DNA of 64,000 nt from Neodidymelliopsis sp. IMI 364377 (Eukaryota; Ascomycota; Dothideomycetes; Pleosporales; Didymellaceae). A program made the position numbers and the translations under genes. A model generated the notes under the pieces. The model saw only the letters and a program-made list of their open reading frames with translations, searched no databases and had not been told where the DNA came from. The stretch spans positions 1 to 64,000 of the forward strand of contig JAPEUT010000015.1 in the NCBI GenBank assembly GCA_027946375.1, given 5' to 3'. Shown here one piece after another: positions 1 through 11,170 of this stretch (the stretch's first letter is position 1; the number at the start of each line of letters is the position of its first letter).

Positions 1-651
1 TCCTTACCACTGGGGATGCGGCAGGGGCTGGGGATGGGGCTGGAGTCGGCGCCGCGGGGTTGCTGGTTGCTGGTTGCTGCCGCGCTGGGGGACCTGGGGG
101 ACCTGGGGGAGAGCATACTATGGCACTGTGAGGCTGCCTTTTCCTCTTTTTTCCTCAGCCCATGACGTCTGCCCTCATCTCACGAGCCCGTCCAGCGCCG
201 GGGCTGGGGCCTTTTGGGCTGCCACAGGCCACAGGCCACACCACGGCACACGGTGACGCCGCAGCCTGTAGCGCTGGTCACGGTCACGATGCAGCTGGGC
301 TGTCATTGGCGCGAGAGCACTGTGCACTGCATACCCTTTGAGGCCGTTGGAGTGCAGCAGCACATGTCGACGCTCACTGCACGTCAAGACATGTCAAGAC
401 GTGTCAAGACATCGTGTACGTCAGGCTGGATAATCAATCACCACGATGGATAGTTGGATGCACACAAGAGGCCCACAGTGTCATGCTCGGCGGCCACCAA
501 CGCGCACCCCTGCGTCCATCCGCGAAAAGTGGGGCCAACTCCACCTCCTCGCTCTACATGGTAAACTTTTTTGGCCGCACCTTTGCGCCTCACAGCCCAG
601 CAGTCGGCGCGCCCTTCCACCACCACCCCGCGACAAGCTGATCTGCTGACC
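1..651. other. Intergenic / upstream region of UTP21
   Basis: No convincing gene is seen. The first 120 bases are G-rich and hold short tandem repeats (TGCTGGT units near 60-80, GGGGACCT units near 86-110). Three adjacent 10-bp units of the form RYGTCAAGAC occupy 381-410. The remainder is probably promoter and 5' leader of the gene beginning at 652. Confidence 0.5.
381..410. repeat. Three 10-bp tandem units upstream of UTP21
   Basis: The units acgtcaagac, atgtcaagac and gtgtcaagac are directly adjacent and share the core GTCAAGAC. They sit about 240 bp upstream of the UTP21 start codon. They could be a binding-site array or simply a minisatellite; no function can be assigned. Confidence 0.6.
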
Positions 652-3600
652 ATGGCGGGCCCCAATTCGCACAACGCTGCACATGCAGGCCCAGTCACCA
701 AGCGCCAGAAAGTGCAGACCGACGGCAAGGACAGCGCTGCACCACTCGTCCGCCAGTCCAAAATCTTTGCGCCCTTCCGAGTAAGCTGCTGCACAACCTC
801 CCCCACGCCTGAACACGCACAGCTAACGCCCCCAGACGGTTGGCCTGGTCTCCCCCACCGCCGTGCCCTTCACCTCGCTCCCCCTCGGCAAGACAACCTT
901 CCAGATCACCACCTCGGTCGGACGCTCGCTGCAAACCTACGACCTCAAGCGCGGCCTGAACCTCGTCTTCATCACCCGACCGCAGACCCCAGACGACATC
1001 ACCGCCACCCTGGCATGGAAGAAGCTCGTCTTCGCAGCATGGGGCCGCGCTGCGAGCAACGAGGGCGGCGTCTGGGTCTTCCAGCGCGGAAAGAAGGTGG
1101 CCGAGCTCGAGCTGCCGCTGGGTGGCATTGAGGCCATCACCCGCCTCGTCGTCATGGGCGAATGGATTGTAGCCTCTGGCGCTACCAAGCTCGAGGTCTG
1201 GAAGACGGCTACCCTCGAGCACTACACCACCCTGCAGGGCGCTTCCTCGAGCCGCCTGTCTGGCTGCATCACCAACATGCCCACCTACCTGAACAAGATC
1301 TTCGTCGGAAGACAGGACGGCTCGGTCGAGATCTGGAACGTCAGCACAGGCAAGCTGCTCTACACCCTCCTGCCCCCAGCCGCCGACTTTGGCGCTGTCA
1401 CGGCCATGCAGCCAACCCCAGCCCTGTCGCTGCTCGCCATCGCATACGAGTCTGGTCCCGTCACCATCCACGATATTCGCGCCGACAAGGAAGCCCTGCG
1501 CTTGAACACGGGAGGCTCACAAAAGACCGCCATCACCTCCATTTCCTTCCGAACCGACGGACTCGGTGCTGGCGACGACGGACGCGACGACGGCGTCATG
1601 GCCACCGCCAGCCACGAGAGTGGGGACATTGTTTTCTGGGATCTGAACAAGGGCGGTCGCAAGATGGGCACCCTGCGTGGCGCTCACAGCCCTCCTCCTT
1701 CTGCGAGTGGAGGTGTTGGCGGCGGCATCAGCAAAATCGAGTTCCTGGCCGGTCAGGCAGTCATTGTGTCGAGCGGTCTCGACAACACGCTCAAGAGCTG
1801 GATCTTCGACGAGACACCCTTCTCTCCTGTACCGCGCATCCTGCACCAGCGAGGTGGACACGCTGCACCCGTTTCGACACTACGCTTCCTCCCCTCCAAC
1901 GCCGACGGTTCTGACGACACCGGCAAGTGGCTGCTCAGTGCGAGCAAAGACCGCAGTCTCTGGGGCTGGAGTTTGCGAAGAGACGGTCAGAGTACAGAGC
2001 TCAGCCAGGGTGCCATCCAGAAAAAGGCAAAGAAGATGGGCCTGTTACATGGCAGCTCCGACGCCTCCAAGCACCATGTCAGGTTGGAAGACCTGAAAGC
2101 TCCAGCCGTTACGTGCATGGCCTGCTCGCTCAACCGCGACGGTGGCATGGGCACGATGCCCGGCGTCACAGGCATCTGGAACAACTCGTCAAAGGTCAAG
2201 GGCGACTCCAAAAAGGCCACCGAGGTCAACATGACTGGGTGGGAGAGCATCGTCACGGGACATGGAGACAAGACTGCGCGAACCTGGTTCTGGGGCCGTA
2301 AGCGAGCAGGAAGATGGGCGTTTGACACTGGCGATGGCACCCAAGTCAAGAGTGTCGCCATCTCTCCGTGCGGCACCTTTGCTCTGATCGGATCAGCTGG
2401 CGGCTCCATCGACATGTACAACTTGCAGTCTGGACAGCACCGACGTAGATTCCCTGCCCGCCTAACGCCAGCTGAGGCCAAGAAGTACAAGCTACACCAA
2501 CTTCAGCTTGAAGAGTCGACAGGCTTCGAGACGCAGGACGCTACCCGGAGGTTTGCCAAAGGTGAGGGCAAACACAAAGGCGCCGTTACTGGTCTTGCCG
2601 TCGACGGCCTCAACAGGACCGTCATTAGTTGTTCTGACGACGGCAAGGTCAAGTTCTGGGACTTCTCCACCGGCACGCTTCTCCACGAAATCGACTGGTA
2701 CCCCATGACCAAAATCCTGTCTCTGCGCTACCACCCCAACTCGGACCTTGTCGCCCTCTCCTGCGACGACGGCTCCCTCCGCGTTCTGGACATCACAACC
2801 AAGAAGCTCATCAGAGAACTCTGGGCTACACGCACATCCACCCCTCTCTCGACAATGGACTACACCTTCTCCAGTGATGGCCGCTGGATCATTTCCGCCT
2901 CATCAGATTCGACTGTCCGCGTCTGGGACCTGCCAACAGGGCACTTGATTGACGCCATGCGCCTCCCCAAGCCTGTAAACACAGTGGCCTTTTCCCCTGC
3001 CGGCGACTTCCTTGCCACAGGCCTCGAAGGCGAGGTCGGCGTCCACATCTGGACGAACCGCACACTCTTCACGCACGTTCCCACGCGCCAGATTGCCGAT
3101 TCCGACGTTGCTACTGTCGCGGCGCCAACAGCGTCCGGTGAGGGCGGCGAGAACATCGTCTCGGCCGCAGAAGCAGAGGACAATAACGAGGAAGAGTACG
3201 ACGAAACACTCGTCCCCGTCATGGACCAACTCTCCTCCAAAATCACCACCCTCTCCCTCGTCCCCAAATCACGATGGCAAACCCTCCTCCACCTCGACGT
3301 AATCCGCGCTCGCAACAAGCCCAAAGAAGCGCCCAAAGCGCCCGAGCACGCCCCTTTCTTCCTCCCCGCCGTAGGCGAAAAGCCAAACACCCTCACCCCG
3401 CTCGATGCAGACGGCCAATCCGGCTCCCGAATCTCCAGCAGCGCCCTCGCAAGCCGCTCCACAGCCGCCTCGTCCACCAACGAATTCACGCGCCTGCTGG
3501 CCCAGGCCGACCAAACCGCCGCCCACGAACCACTCCTCACGTACCTCTCCTCCCTCCCGCCCTCGGCCGCAGACATTGCAATCCGCACCCTGGACACGAC

Positions 3601-3853
3601 AGAGCCGTACACGGAGCTCCGCACCTTCATCACCGCGCTGACAGCCAGACTGGCCGAGCGGAGAGACTACGAGCTCGTGCAGGCGTGGATGAGCGTTTTT
3701 CTCCGTCTGCACGGCGATGTCGTGGTGAGGGATGAAGCGCTGGTGGCGTTGTTGCGGAACTGGCAGGACGAGTCGAAGAGGGAGCGAGAGCGCGTGGGTG
3801 GGTTAGTCGGGTATAGTGTTGGTGTTGTGGGCTGGGTGAGGAGTGCGCGGTAG
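652..3853 (+). CDS. UTP21: U3 snoRNP / SSU processome WD40 protein Utp21 (WDR36 family)
   Basis: Joined from exons 652-780 and 836-3853; the intron 781-835 has a GTAAGC donor and a GCTAAC branch point. The product is about 1048 aa. The N-terminus (KIFAPFRTVGLVS) is the usual Utp21 opening. WD40-type blades follow, for example SWIFDE, KFWDFSTGTLLHEI and RVWDLPTGHLIDAM. The last ~200 residues carry the C-terminal Utp21 domain, recognisable by TLSLVPKSRWQTLLHLDVI. In this family the protein belongs to the UTP-B-associated part of the small-subunit processome, which cleaves 18S pre-rRNA in the nucleolus. The length fits fungal homologues. An acidic linker lies at about residues 815-830. The family call is firm; exact blade number was not counted. 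Confidence 0.93.
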
Positions 3854-4851
3854 ACTATCCTGTAGCTGTGTTGTGGTATGAAATATGTCGTCATCATCCC
3901 TTCTTTTTCCCCCGGTCTTGGTAGAAGGATGAGTAAATGAGTGAGTGAGTGTGAGATATTACAGTGCTTCTAGAAGGTATCCGTAGTTATAACCATTAGA
4001 TGAATAAGTTGGTATACTGCTTCTAGGAGGTACTCATGGTAGTTACTAAGTGGTAGGTAGGTATGTGCGAGTCAGAGAAATGGCATCAATCCATGCACTT
4101 ATACTTGATTAACCACGCACCCTCTCACACACAACCTCAACATCCTCCTAACCGCCACCCTCGTACGAAACTCCCTCTCAATGGCATAATCCCACGCTTG
4201 ATCCGCTACGGATCCCGGCCCACATATCTACCCACGCGTATCGGGATGTGAGAAATCTGCGTAGAAAAGTAGAGTGGAGGAGGTAGTCAAAGTTCCGAGG
4301 TGTAGAGGGTGAGTGGCGAGTGTAAGGGTTAGGCAACTACATCTGATCAAGTGTAAGGATTTCCAGGTCTTTGGTTTTTTAATGGCTATGTCTGGCAGGG
4401 AGGTTTTGCTCAGGGTTCTGTTTTTGGTACTGCTTTCTGCAGTGGTCTCTTCGTGGCGAACGCTTCATCGAGTAACGTTCTCTGTAGCTTGAGCAATCGT
4501 TCGACAGTCTGCACGAAATGTCGCCGGCTTCGTGGGGCTGCGGGTGTGTTGCTTCTTGGGAGGTATGTCGGGTGGTAGTGTTGTGAGTTAGGGTCACTGT
4601 TTGTTTTCTCAAATATAGATGGGGCGCTGTTTTGTCACCTACCTTCACCTATGCTTCCATTCACCACTTCTCCCCTCCCTCACCTCAACAACTCGAAACT
4701 TTCAAGGATTGTACACCACTTCAGCTACCAGCACACTGCTTTAAGGATCAAAAACATCACTGGTACGTCGACGACACTTAATTCATCTGTGCGCGTCTTT
4801 GCTAATCTGTCTCTTGAGTTGCTCCAGGATCTTGAGTTGCTCAAAGATACA
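3854..4851. other. Intergenic, 3' of UTP21
   Basis: No gene is seen. An imperfect direct repeat around GCTTCTAGRAGGTAYYC lies at about 3966 and 4019, just beyond UTP21. A GAGT-rich simple stretch lies near 3930-3950. An open frame begins at 4651, but its N-terminal part does not look like protein-coding sequence; the more plausible start is at 4852. Confidence 0.4.
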
Positions 4852-6314
4852 ATGGCGGACCTGACTCTGCCCGGCGCGCCCGCAGTCGAGACACCTGAGC
4901 TCTCGAAGGCGACAGACGATGCATTAGATGAGGTCACCACCGTTCCTGCAACTGCCGCGACGGTCATCACACAAAGCACGACGCAGTTCTTCTAGTCGAC
5001 AGGGATGACGACGTGTGCCTGGCCCGAAAAGCTTGCCGGTCACGTTTGATTCCGTGTACGTGAATTCGTAGGCAACAAGTCGACCAAGAAAGGTACTGTC
5101 ATCCCACCGGCTTGGGTAGTCATGGTGTGTCCATGGCACTTTGGGTTGGCATGCGCCCTTCTTCCGCCGACAGTCTACGCACGAGAGCAGCTAGAGGAAA
5201 TGAGAAGATGAAAAAGAGTGATGGTGCGCAACCCAAGGTGACAGAAGAAGACATACCAAAGGTCTACGGTAAATCCGTAGACCAGATTATCGCAAACGGT
5301 CAGTATCACTTGGTCCAGCGCGACCCACAGGCTCTAAGAGTAGTCATGAACCCACTACACCGTGATGGAAAAGTGTATGTCCTCGCCAATCCGGACAGTG
5401 ACGGCCTATGCCAGGCTATCGTTACTAAAACGGACAAAGTATGGTACGCCCCAGAGTACCGTGATGATGCGCAGACACAGAAACAGAAACAGAAATCTGC
5501 AATCACCAACAAGATCTACAAGTACGTGGATGAAACCCAGAACAAGGTGAACAACGCCAGGGCAAGGCCGTCCATATGGACCTGACGTCCAACGCACGAG
5601 ATTTTCGACGCCTGGTCACCGCGTATCGCCTCTCAGGTGAGGTTGGAAAGCTTAAGTCTCTCAGAGACAGAGAGAAGTTCGGCGATACGATCGCGCTTGA
5701 TCGTCTCATCGACCCTACCTTGAAATCCAGCAAAGAAGACGAGTCGTGCGCTCTGGACGCTCTCAAGGTAAGGTCGAGTGCCTCAATTTGATAGGAGAGA
5801 CCACTGACCATGGTAGCCACTCTCGCACGACGAAGCATATCATGTCCTTGCACGACCAGGTGTGATCTCAGGACTCGCCACCGGCGTTCGCGCAATTGCA
5901 ACGCCACTTCGTTACGCCGAACTCAAGTTCATCCTCGTCGACTGGGCTCAAAAGGTGGAGAGCGGCCGCTACTTCAACAAAGACGGCTCCATCGACAATC
6001 CTGGTGGAGCGCTTGTAAACACACTGGAGGGGTCACGCTGGTTCCACATTCGACAGACTCCTACATACGGGGTTGACGACGATGATGCTAGCGATGAGAA
6101 CACTGAGTTTGTCACCCTGTTTCTCAGGCATCATATCCGCACACTCAAGGCATTCTCAGATGGAACAAAACAAAACAATCAACCGAAAAACTCGGCGAGC
6201 AGACAGGCGGTCGTGCAACCACCGTCCTGCATCTCAAGGGAATCACGGATCGACTTGTCAGTGCAGCGGTTCGTGACGATCTACTCACTTATATGGGTGT
6301 CAGAAGTTGTCCGG
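4852..6314 (+). pseudogene. Broken gene of unrecognised fungal family (several frameshifts)
   Basis: Protein-like sequence continues over about 1.45 kb but changes frame repeatedly. From the ATG at 4852 a 47-residue frame ends at a stop near 4993. A second frame reads AREQLEEMRR up to about 5207, then continues one frame over as KKSDGAQPKVTEEDIPKVYG to about 5560. It shifts again to a frame starting KAVHMDLTSNARDF (to 5766). A good intron follows (5767-5817, GTAAGG ... TAG), then an exon reading SHDEAYHVLARPGV onward. Near 6175-6190 it shifts once more to KLGEQTGGRATTVLHLKG, ending around MGVRSCP. The intact stretches look like one conserved hydrophilic protein. At least three joins have no plausible intron. 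I do not recognise the family. Sequencing indels are an alternative explanation. Confidence 0.5.
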
Positions 6315-9300
6315 TAAGCAAGAGAACCACCAGGTACTATCTTGTGACTGATAGCAGTGTTGCGTGCGTGGAGCGTGTGGAGTTTCCTGGTGTTGTTAGG
6401 AGGTATTCGGGTAGTAGAAACGAGCTTCTTCGTACATATTTCGAGGCCTGGGTGACGTTGGTGTCTCTCATGACGACAGTGATGATGAGAGGGATGGTGT
6501 CTGATATGACGACAGTGATAATGAGAGGGATGGTGCGTTATAGGGAGAGAGACTGGGTGTGAGAGTACGTACGTACCCAGCACTTTGCACAGAAAAAGGA
6601 CAAATCAATGAAAGGAAGATGGAGAGAGAGAAGAGAGAAGAATAACGTAGAAGTTGTTGGATTGTGAATAAGACATATCTATAGTTTTCGTAAGTTTACA
6701 CGCGGGTGAGACTCCAAGGAGAGGTGCTGGATAGTCGTGGTATGTGTTATCAAATCGGGAGGATGTGAATTTTTCCATTATCGCTGCGTTATCGAGAGCA
6801 TTCACCCCAAGTCGCTCTTAGTCTTGACTACCTTTTGTTCGAGTTCAGTTTGTACAATACCACTGCTCGTACGACGCCATACCCCACCACCGACTTCAGC
6901 AGATACTCCCTCTATTCAAACCACACGAAACTTCTTACAAAGCCACAAGTACCCACTGCACCGAACTAGTTCAGCTCGCAGCTCTTCCACAGCTTACTCA
7001 CCCGTTATCTCTACCATGTGGATACAGTAACAAAAACAGACCAGGATACCATAGCAGACAGAAAAAACCTCGCCAACCGAACCCACTCCACTAGATACCG
7101 AACGCGCCAAGCCCAATGCAAAGACAGTCCGACCGTCCGCTGTTGGTGTCCGCCGCTGGCGTGTCAGAGTCGCAATGTACTATGTACATACTGCACCTAC
7201 AGTACGGTGTGGCTAGCGCCAAGGTACCTGGCCTGTCTGGTATGCAAATGTATGCACAACACGTACCTAGTGTGCGAGCGATATACGAGCGAACCTCGGA
7301 TGAACGTACGGTGAGTTTTACGTTTCCGTCGTTCACCGGATGTCTCTGTGTGTCTCCGCAGCGTATCGATTGCTAGTGTGCAGTTTTTCCGAGACTCCTC
7401 AAGGGTTCGACCGGAAGGGAATTCCGTCTGAAGTTCGTTCACTTGCTCGCTCGCAGGACATTCGGGGATCTGCCCAGCTCGCAACGTCTGGTGATCAGGT
7501 ACATAATGCAGCAAGACTAATTAGCGTTGCTGGGAAATTGATTACCTACTCTAGTGGCTGGACAGAAAAAGAAAAGACGAAACCCTGCTGCAAGTCATTC
7601 GGTTTTTTTTCTGCCGGTGGGTCCGAATATTCTAGGCTTCCCGCCGCAGCAGCAGAGGAAGGAGTTTGACAGCCGAGCTTATTTGTTGTTGATATCCGTG
7701 CGTGCGAGTCAGGCTTCACGTGAGTGAGGCAGCCTTGCCTTTTCTTTCAAGCCTCGTGCTGCAGTGAAAGAGTTTGCCGAGGTGCGGCTCGGCGCGTGGA
7801 GAGCGAAAAACCGTGCCTGAGACCCCACTTACCCGACATGCATGCACGCAGACAAGCATGTGAGGCGTGGTTTTCTTCGAGAAGATTCAAGCTGGAGTTG
7901 TTGCGCTGACAAAGGTGTTGATGGATTGTTGGGATCGAGGTTTGTTCGGTAGTCTGAGATCTGGCGACATCCTCCTCATCGTTATTTACTCGAATTCCAG
8001 TTTTTGTAACCACGCGTTGCTTTGAAGTCTAATCCGTATCTTCCTCAAAATTCTAATATTGGAAGTCTGAAATACTGGAGTTCTGGACTTTGAAGTCTCG
8101 TCAACACCGTCATGGTGTGCACAAGTTTCGGGAGGGCGCGCGATCAGGGTCCTCGATCCGGAAGCCGCAGGATGAGGCGTCATGCAGAATTTGGGTCATG
8201 AACGTCATGAAACTACTGCTCTGACGTTGGGCTTCGTGATCAATGGTCTGAGACGCGTTCGAGAATTTTTGTGTGGTGCGATGGTCTGAAGTCTCAATGG
8301 TAAGTTCATGGGCAGAAAGAAGCGAGCTGATTGGAGTGCTGGGGGTTGTTGGAGGTGAGGTTAGATGTGGCTTGACTGTGGCTGCCCGGGTAGAGATGCA
8401 CCGTGACCCTGACTGAGTGAGGCTCATCGCGATGGACCCTGCCCAAGCATTAGTAAGATGGCGTCCAACATCAGCATAAGATTTTCTGGCAGAATCAAAA
8501 ACTTTGATAGGTTCTTGACGAGTCACTTGCGAGCTGAGTCTGATCTTCAATCGCCTTATTGCTACGTGGAGACATTCAGGCCACTTGGTGCTGTTGGCGC
8601 TCAGTGGAGGCTGGGCTGCCTGAGTGCGCATTGCCTTGATCTGGCGAGGTCAACCACCGCGCAGCTCATGTTGATCTTGTGTGGAGATTGTGTGGGGATA
8701 TGTTGGCCAGACCGTACGCTCATTGTGTCAAAAAAGGGGTGAGAGGCAATCGCAGTGCCAGCTCACCAGATGTGCTGTAGCAACACCGCCTCTACCATAT
8801 GCAATTGGAGGACGCTATTTCGCCTTGGTGATTGTTGAGTCGAGCCAGAGGATGCAAACTAAAAGCGTGCCTGTTTCACGATCAATAAATGTCGGTGAGT
8901 GAGCGAAACAGCATTGCACGCGCACGAGCACGCTTCCCGCGCTTCAACGCTCAACGTTGCACACCGCATAAGGAAGGAGCGGTGCGTATTGCGTATGGAG
9001 CAACGAAATGCGACTTGAAACCTTGAACGGCTGCCCGCATAGCCAAGGCAGCACTCAATCTGCAGCTTCGAGACCTGTCAATTGAGAGGAGGGAGGGTCA
9101 TGCCGGTGTCGCAGCAGTGCACGGCGCAGCGTGGAGAGGAAGGGAGATCAGCACTGCGACTGCCCTCTTTGCATAGACAGCGTGGGGTCGGAAGCCCCTG
9201 CTCAGATCTGGTGCGAGCAGTGTGAGGGTCATCAAGTGCATCGCTACAGATTCACTCCCATGCGATCTCGCGGTCCTGTGTCGCGTCTCAAGATCAGATG

Positions 9301-10417
9301 GAAACCTGTTCCACAGTCCATCTACAAACACGGAGCTCTTGCACTCCATCCTCCGCTCGCCCAGCCAACGTCGCAGGCGCACCAATAGCGTCTCGGCCGA
9401 GTCTGGACGAAGCGGAAAAGCAACGTGACCGCAACCGTTCGCTCGCTCGCGGCATGAATCTGCCTGCGGTCGGAGCTCAGTCGACTCCGACGGGTCAACG
9501 CAAGTCACGAAAGCCGAGCAGCACCGGCGACCTGCGTCCGCGTCGTAGCGAGTACGACAGGCACACGCAATACACCCTTAGGCAGCCCTTCTTGGACGTG
9601 ACTAGGTAGCAGTAGTCATCTGGCGATGTGCAGCGAGCGTGCAGGGCGGCGCAGCACATTGGTCAGACACGCGTCACAAAGCCTCCTCGCATCGAACAGA
9701 TTAATTGGCAAGGCGTTGTTGTGTGCGAGCTACTCACCGGAACTGCGCTTTCGTTTGGAAAGAGTTGCGACGGGCTGGCGACGGGCTGGCGATCTCTCTC
9801 AAAGATTGTCGCGTATGCACGTACCGTGTTGGCCTTGGTTGCGACTTGCCTTTGGTGCCCGCAAATGGGCAGGGTCTGCCGCACCGACCACCCACCAGTC
9901 GGTGACTGTCGGTCAAGCAGAATTTCTGCAATTTCAACAATGCGATAGCTTGGAAGAGACTGCAGTCGAGATTGTAAGGGCACTGGGTCGAAGGCAATAG
10001 TCAGCAGAAGTTGCATCCAGGCCAGCAAATGTTGCACAGCGTGACTGATGTTCAATGATTAGCGTGCAGCGTGCAGCGATAACAAACATCACATGAGATG
10101 GGGCACAAGGTGTGTGTGGTGAAATGATCATCTTGATTGATAGTTCTAGCTATTGCAATGGGGGGAGTCTCAACCAGCCAATATGGGGGAGAACTCATAC
10201 CGCGCCTTGCGACCAATTTCCCAATCCGTACTCTCGTATAACATTCCATAGATCTGAGTAGAGTTCGTTCCGTCCCACCGCCCATGTTTCATCGCAGCTG
10301 TGCCGCGGTAGATGAGAAAAAAAATAGGTATAATGCTCGAAATGCCATGCTATGCTGTAAAGGACTCGCTCGCTAAAATGCTGGATCAAAAACAAATCAA
10401 AAGGTCGCCAAAGTGGC
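6315..10417. other. Long gene-poor stretch
   Basis: No convincing coding sequence, tRNA or rRNA was found over about 4.1 kb. Base composition is near neutral, without the strong TpA excess of RIP-mutated repeats. It contains a 36-bp tandem duplication (6470-6541), a GTAC-repeat stretch near 6566-6577 and an 11-bp doublet (GCGACGGGCTG) near 9767-9788. The longest open frame, on minus from about 8631, has no recognisable features. Confidence 0.45.
6470..6541. repeat. 36-bp tandem duplication
   Basis: Copy one occupies 6470-6505 and copy two 6506-6541. Both begin ATGACGACAGTGAT and continue with AATGAGAGGGATGGTG-like sequence, with only a few mismatches. It lies just downstream of the broken gene. 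Confidence 0.75.
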
Positions 10418-11170
10418 CTAGTAACTTGTGATGAGCGGAGCATTTGCGTCCATGAACAGCGGATGGTCGTTTTCAAGGTATTTGGATGGTGTCTTGTCGG
10501 CGTAGAAGGTGGTTGTGAGCATGGCCTCCTTCTCGGAGAACTCAAGCGACGCCTGGGGTGGTGATGTGGGCGGCGAGTCGTCCTCGGAGTCTTCCTCGTA
10601 GACAAGCTCGGGTGGTGACTGGATTTGCGAAGGAACACGAGTAAGAGTAAGCTCAGCAGCGTCCTCCATGTCGTCGTAGTACTCTTCCTCATCCTCGTCC
10701 TCGTCAACCTCCATTGTGGAGATCTGGATAGGTGCCTGTGCAATGCGGCGGGGCATGGGAATCATGTCGAAGTCGTCGTCGCACTCAGACTCAGAGTCAG
10801 AGTCGGACTCAAAGTCCTCGTCCTCCTCGACGATGCGGTCGGCCCACTGGATGTGACGGGGCTCCTCAGCCTTGGATGTCTTGGCCATGGTCTGGTTGAA
10901 CCATGCTTCTTGCTGGCGTTCGGCGTCCTGGAGCTCGATCATGAGGCTGTCGAGGAGGTTGGCGTGGCCGACAAGCAAGCGGAGGTCGTGGTCAGCCCTG
11001 CAGGCTTCCTTGCCGAGCTTGGAGCGGGCAGAGGCGGCAATGTAGTAGGTTTGGGTGAGCGACATCTTTTGCTTCTTCTGAGGTGGTGACGAGACAAAGT
11101 GTGAGGCGGTGGTCTCGGCGGAGAAGGGCTCAAAGGAGGATTGGATGCGGAGATGCGATGAAGAAGGCAT
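10418..11170 (-). CDS. Conserved fungal protein of unknown function (acidic C-terminal half)
   Basis: A single exon encodes 250 aa. Residues ~36-95 form a conserved, mostly helical block containing TYYIAASARSKLGKEA and DHDLRLLVGHANLLDSLM. I recall this block from uncharacterised Pezizomycotina proteins. The following ~100 residues are strongly acidic (runs of D/E/S such as EEDEDFESDSDSESECDDDF). A conserved tail reads EKEAMLTTTFYADKTPS. There is no signal peptide or membrane segment. Translation could also begin at the internal Met 36 (MSLTQTYY), which lies at the edge of the conserved block. It is the only clear gene within a 9-kb gene-poor block. Function is unknown. Confidence 0.8.
   Translation of the reverse strand: MPSSSHLRIQSSFEPFSAETTASHFVSSPPQKKQKMSLTQTYYIAASARSKLGKEACRADHDLRLLVGHANLLDSLMIELQDAERQQEAWFNQTMAKTSKAEEPRHIQWADRIVEEDEDFESDSDSESECDDDFDMIPMPRRIAQAPIQISTMEVDEDEDEEEYYDDMEDAAELTLTRVPSQIQSPPELVYEEDSEDDSPPTSPPQASLEFSEKEAMLTTTFYADKTPSKYLENDHPLFMDANAPLITSY

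Noticed and set aside
695..1471. 258-codon frame on minus within UTP21
   Set aside because: It overlaps conserved WD40 coding sequence and the UTP21 intron; no domain is recognisable.
8110..8631. 173-codon frame on minus in the gene-poor block
   Set aside because: Ser/Thr-rich with no conserved-looking segment, splice partners or neighbours to support it.
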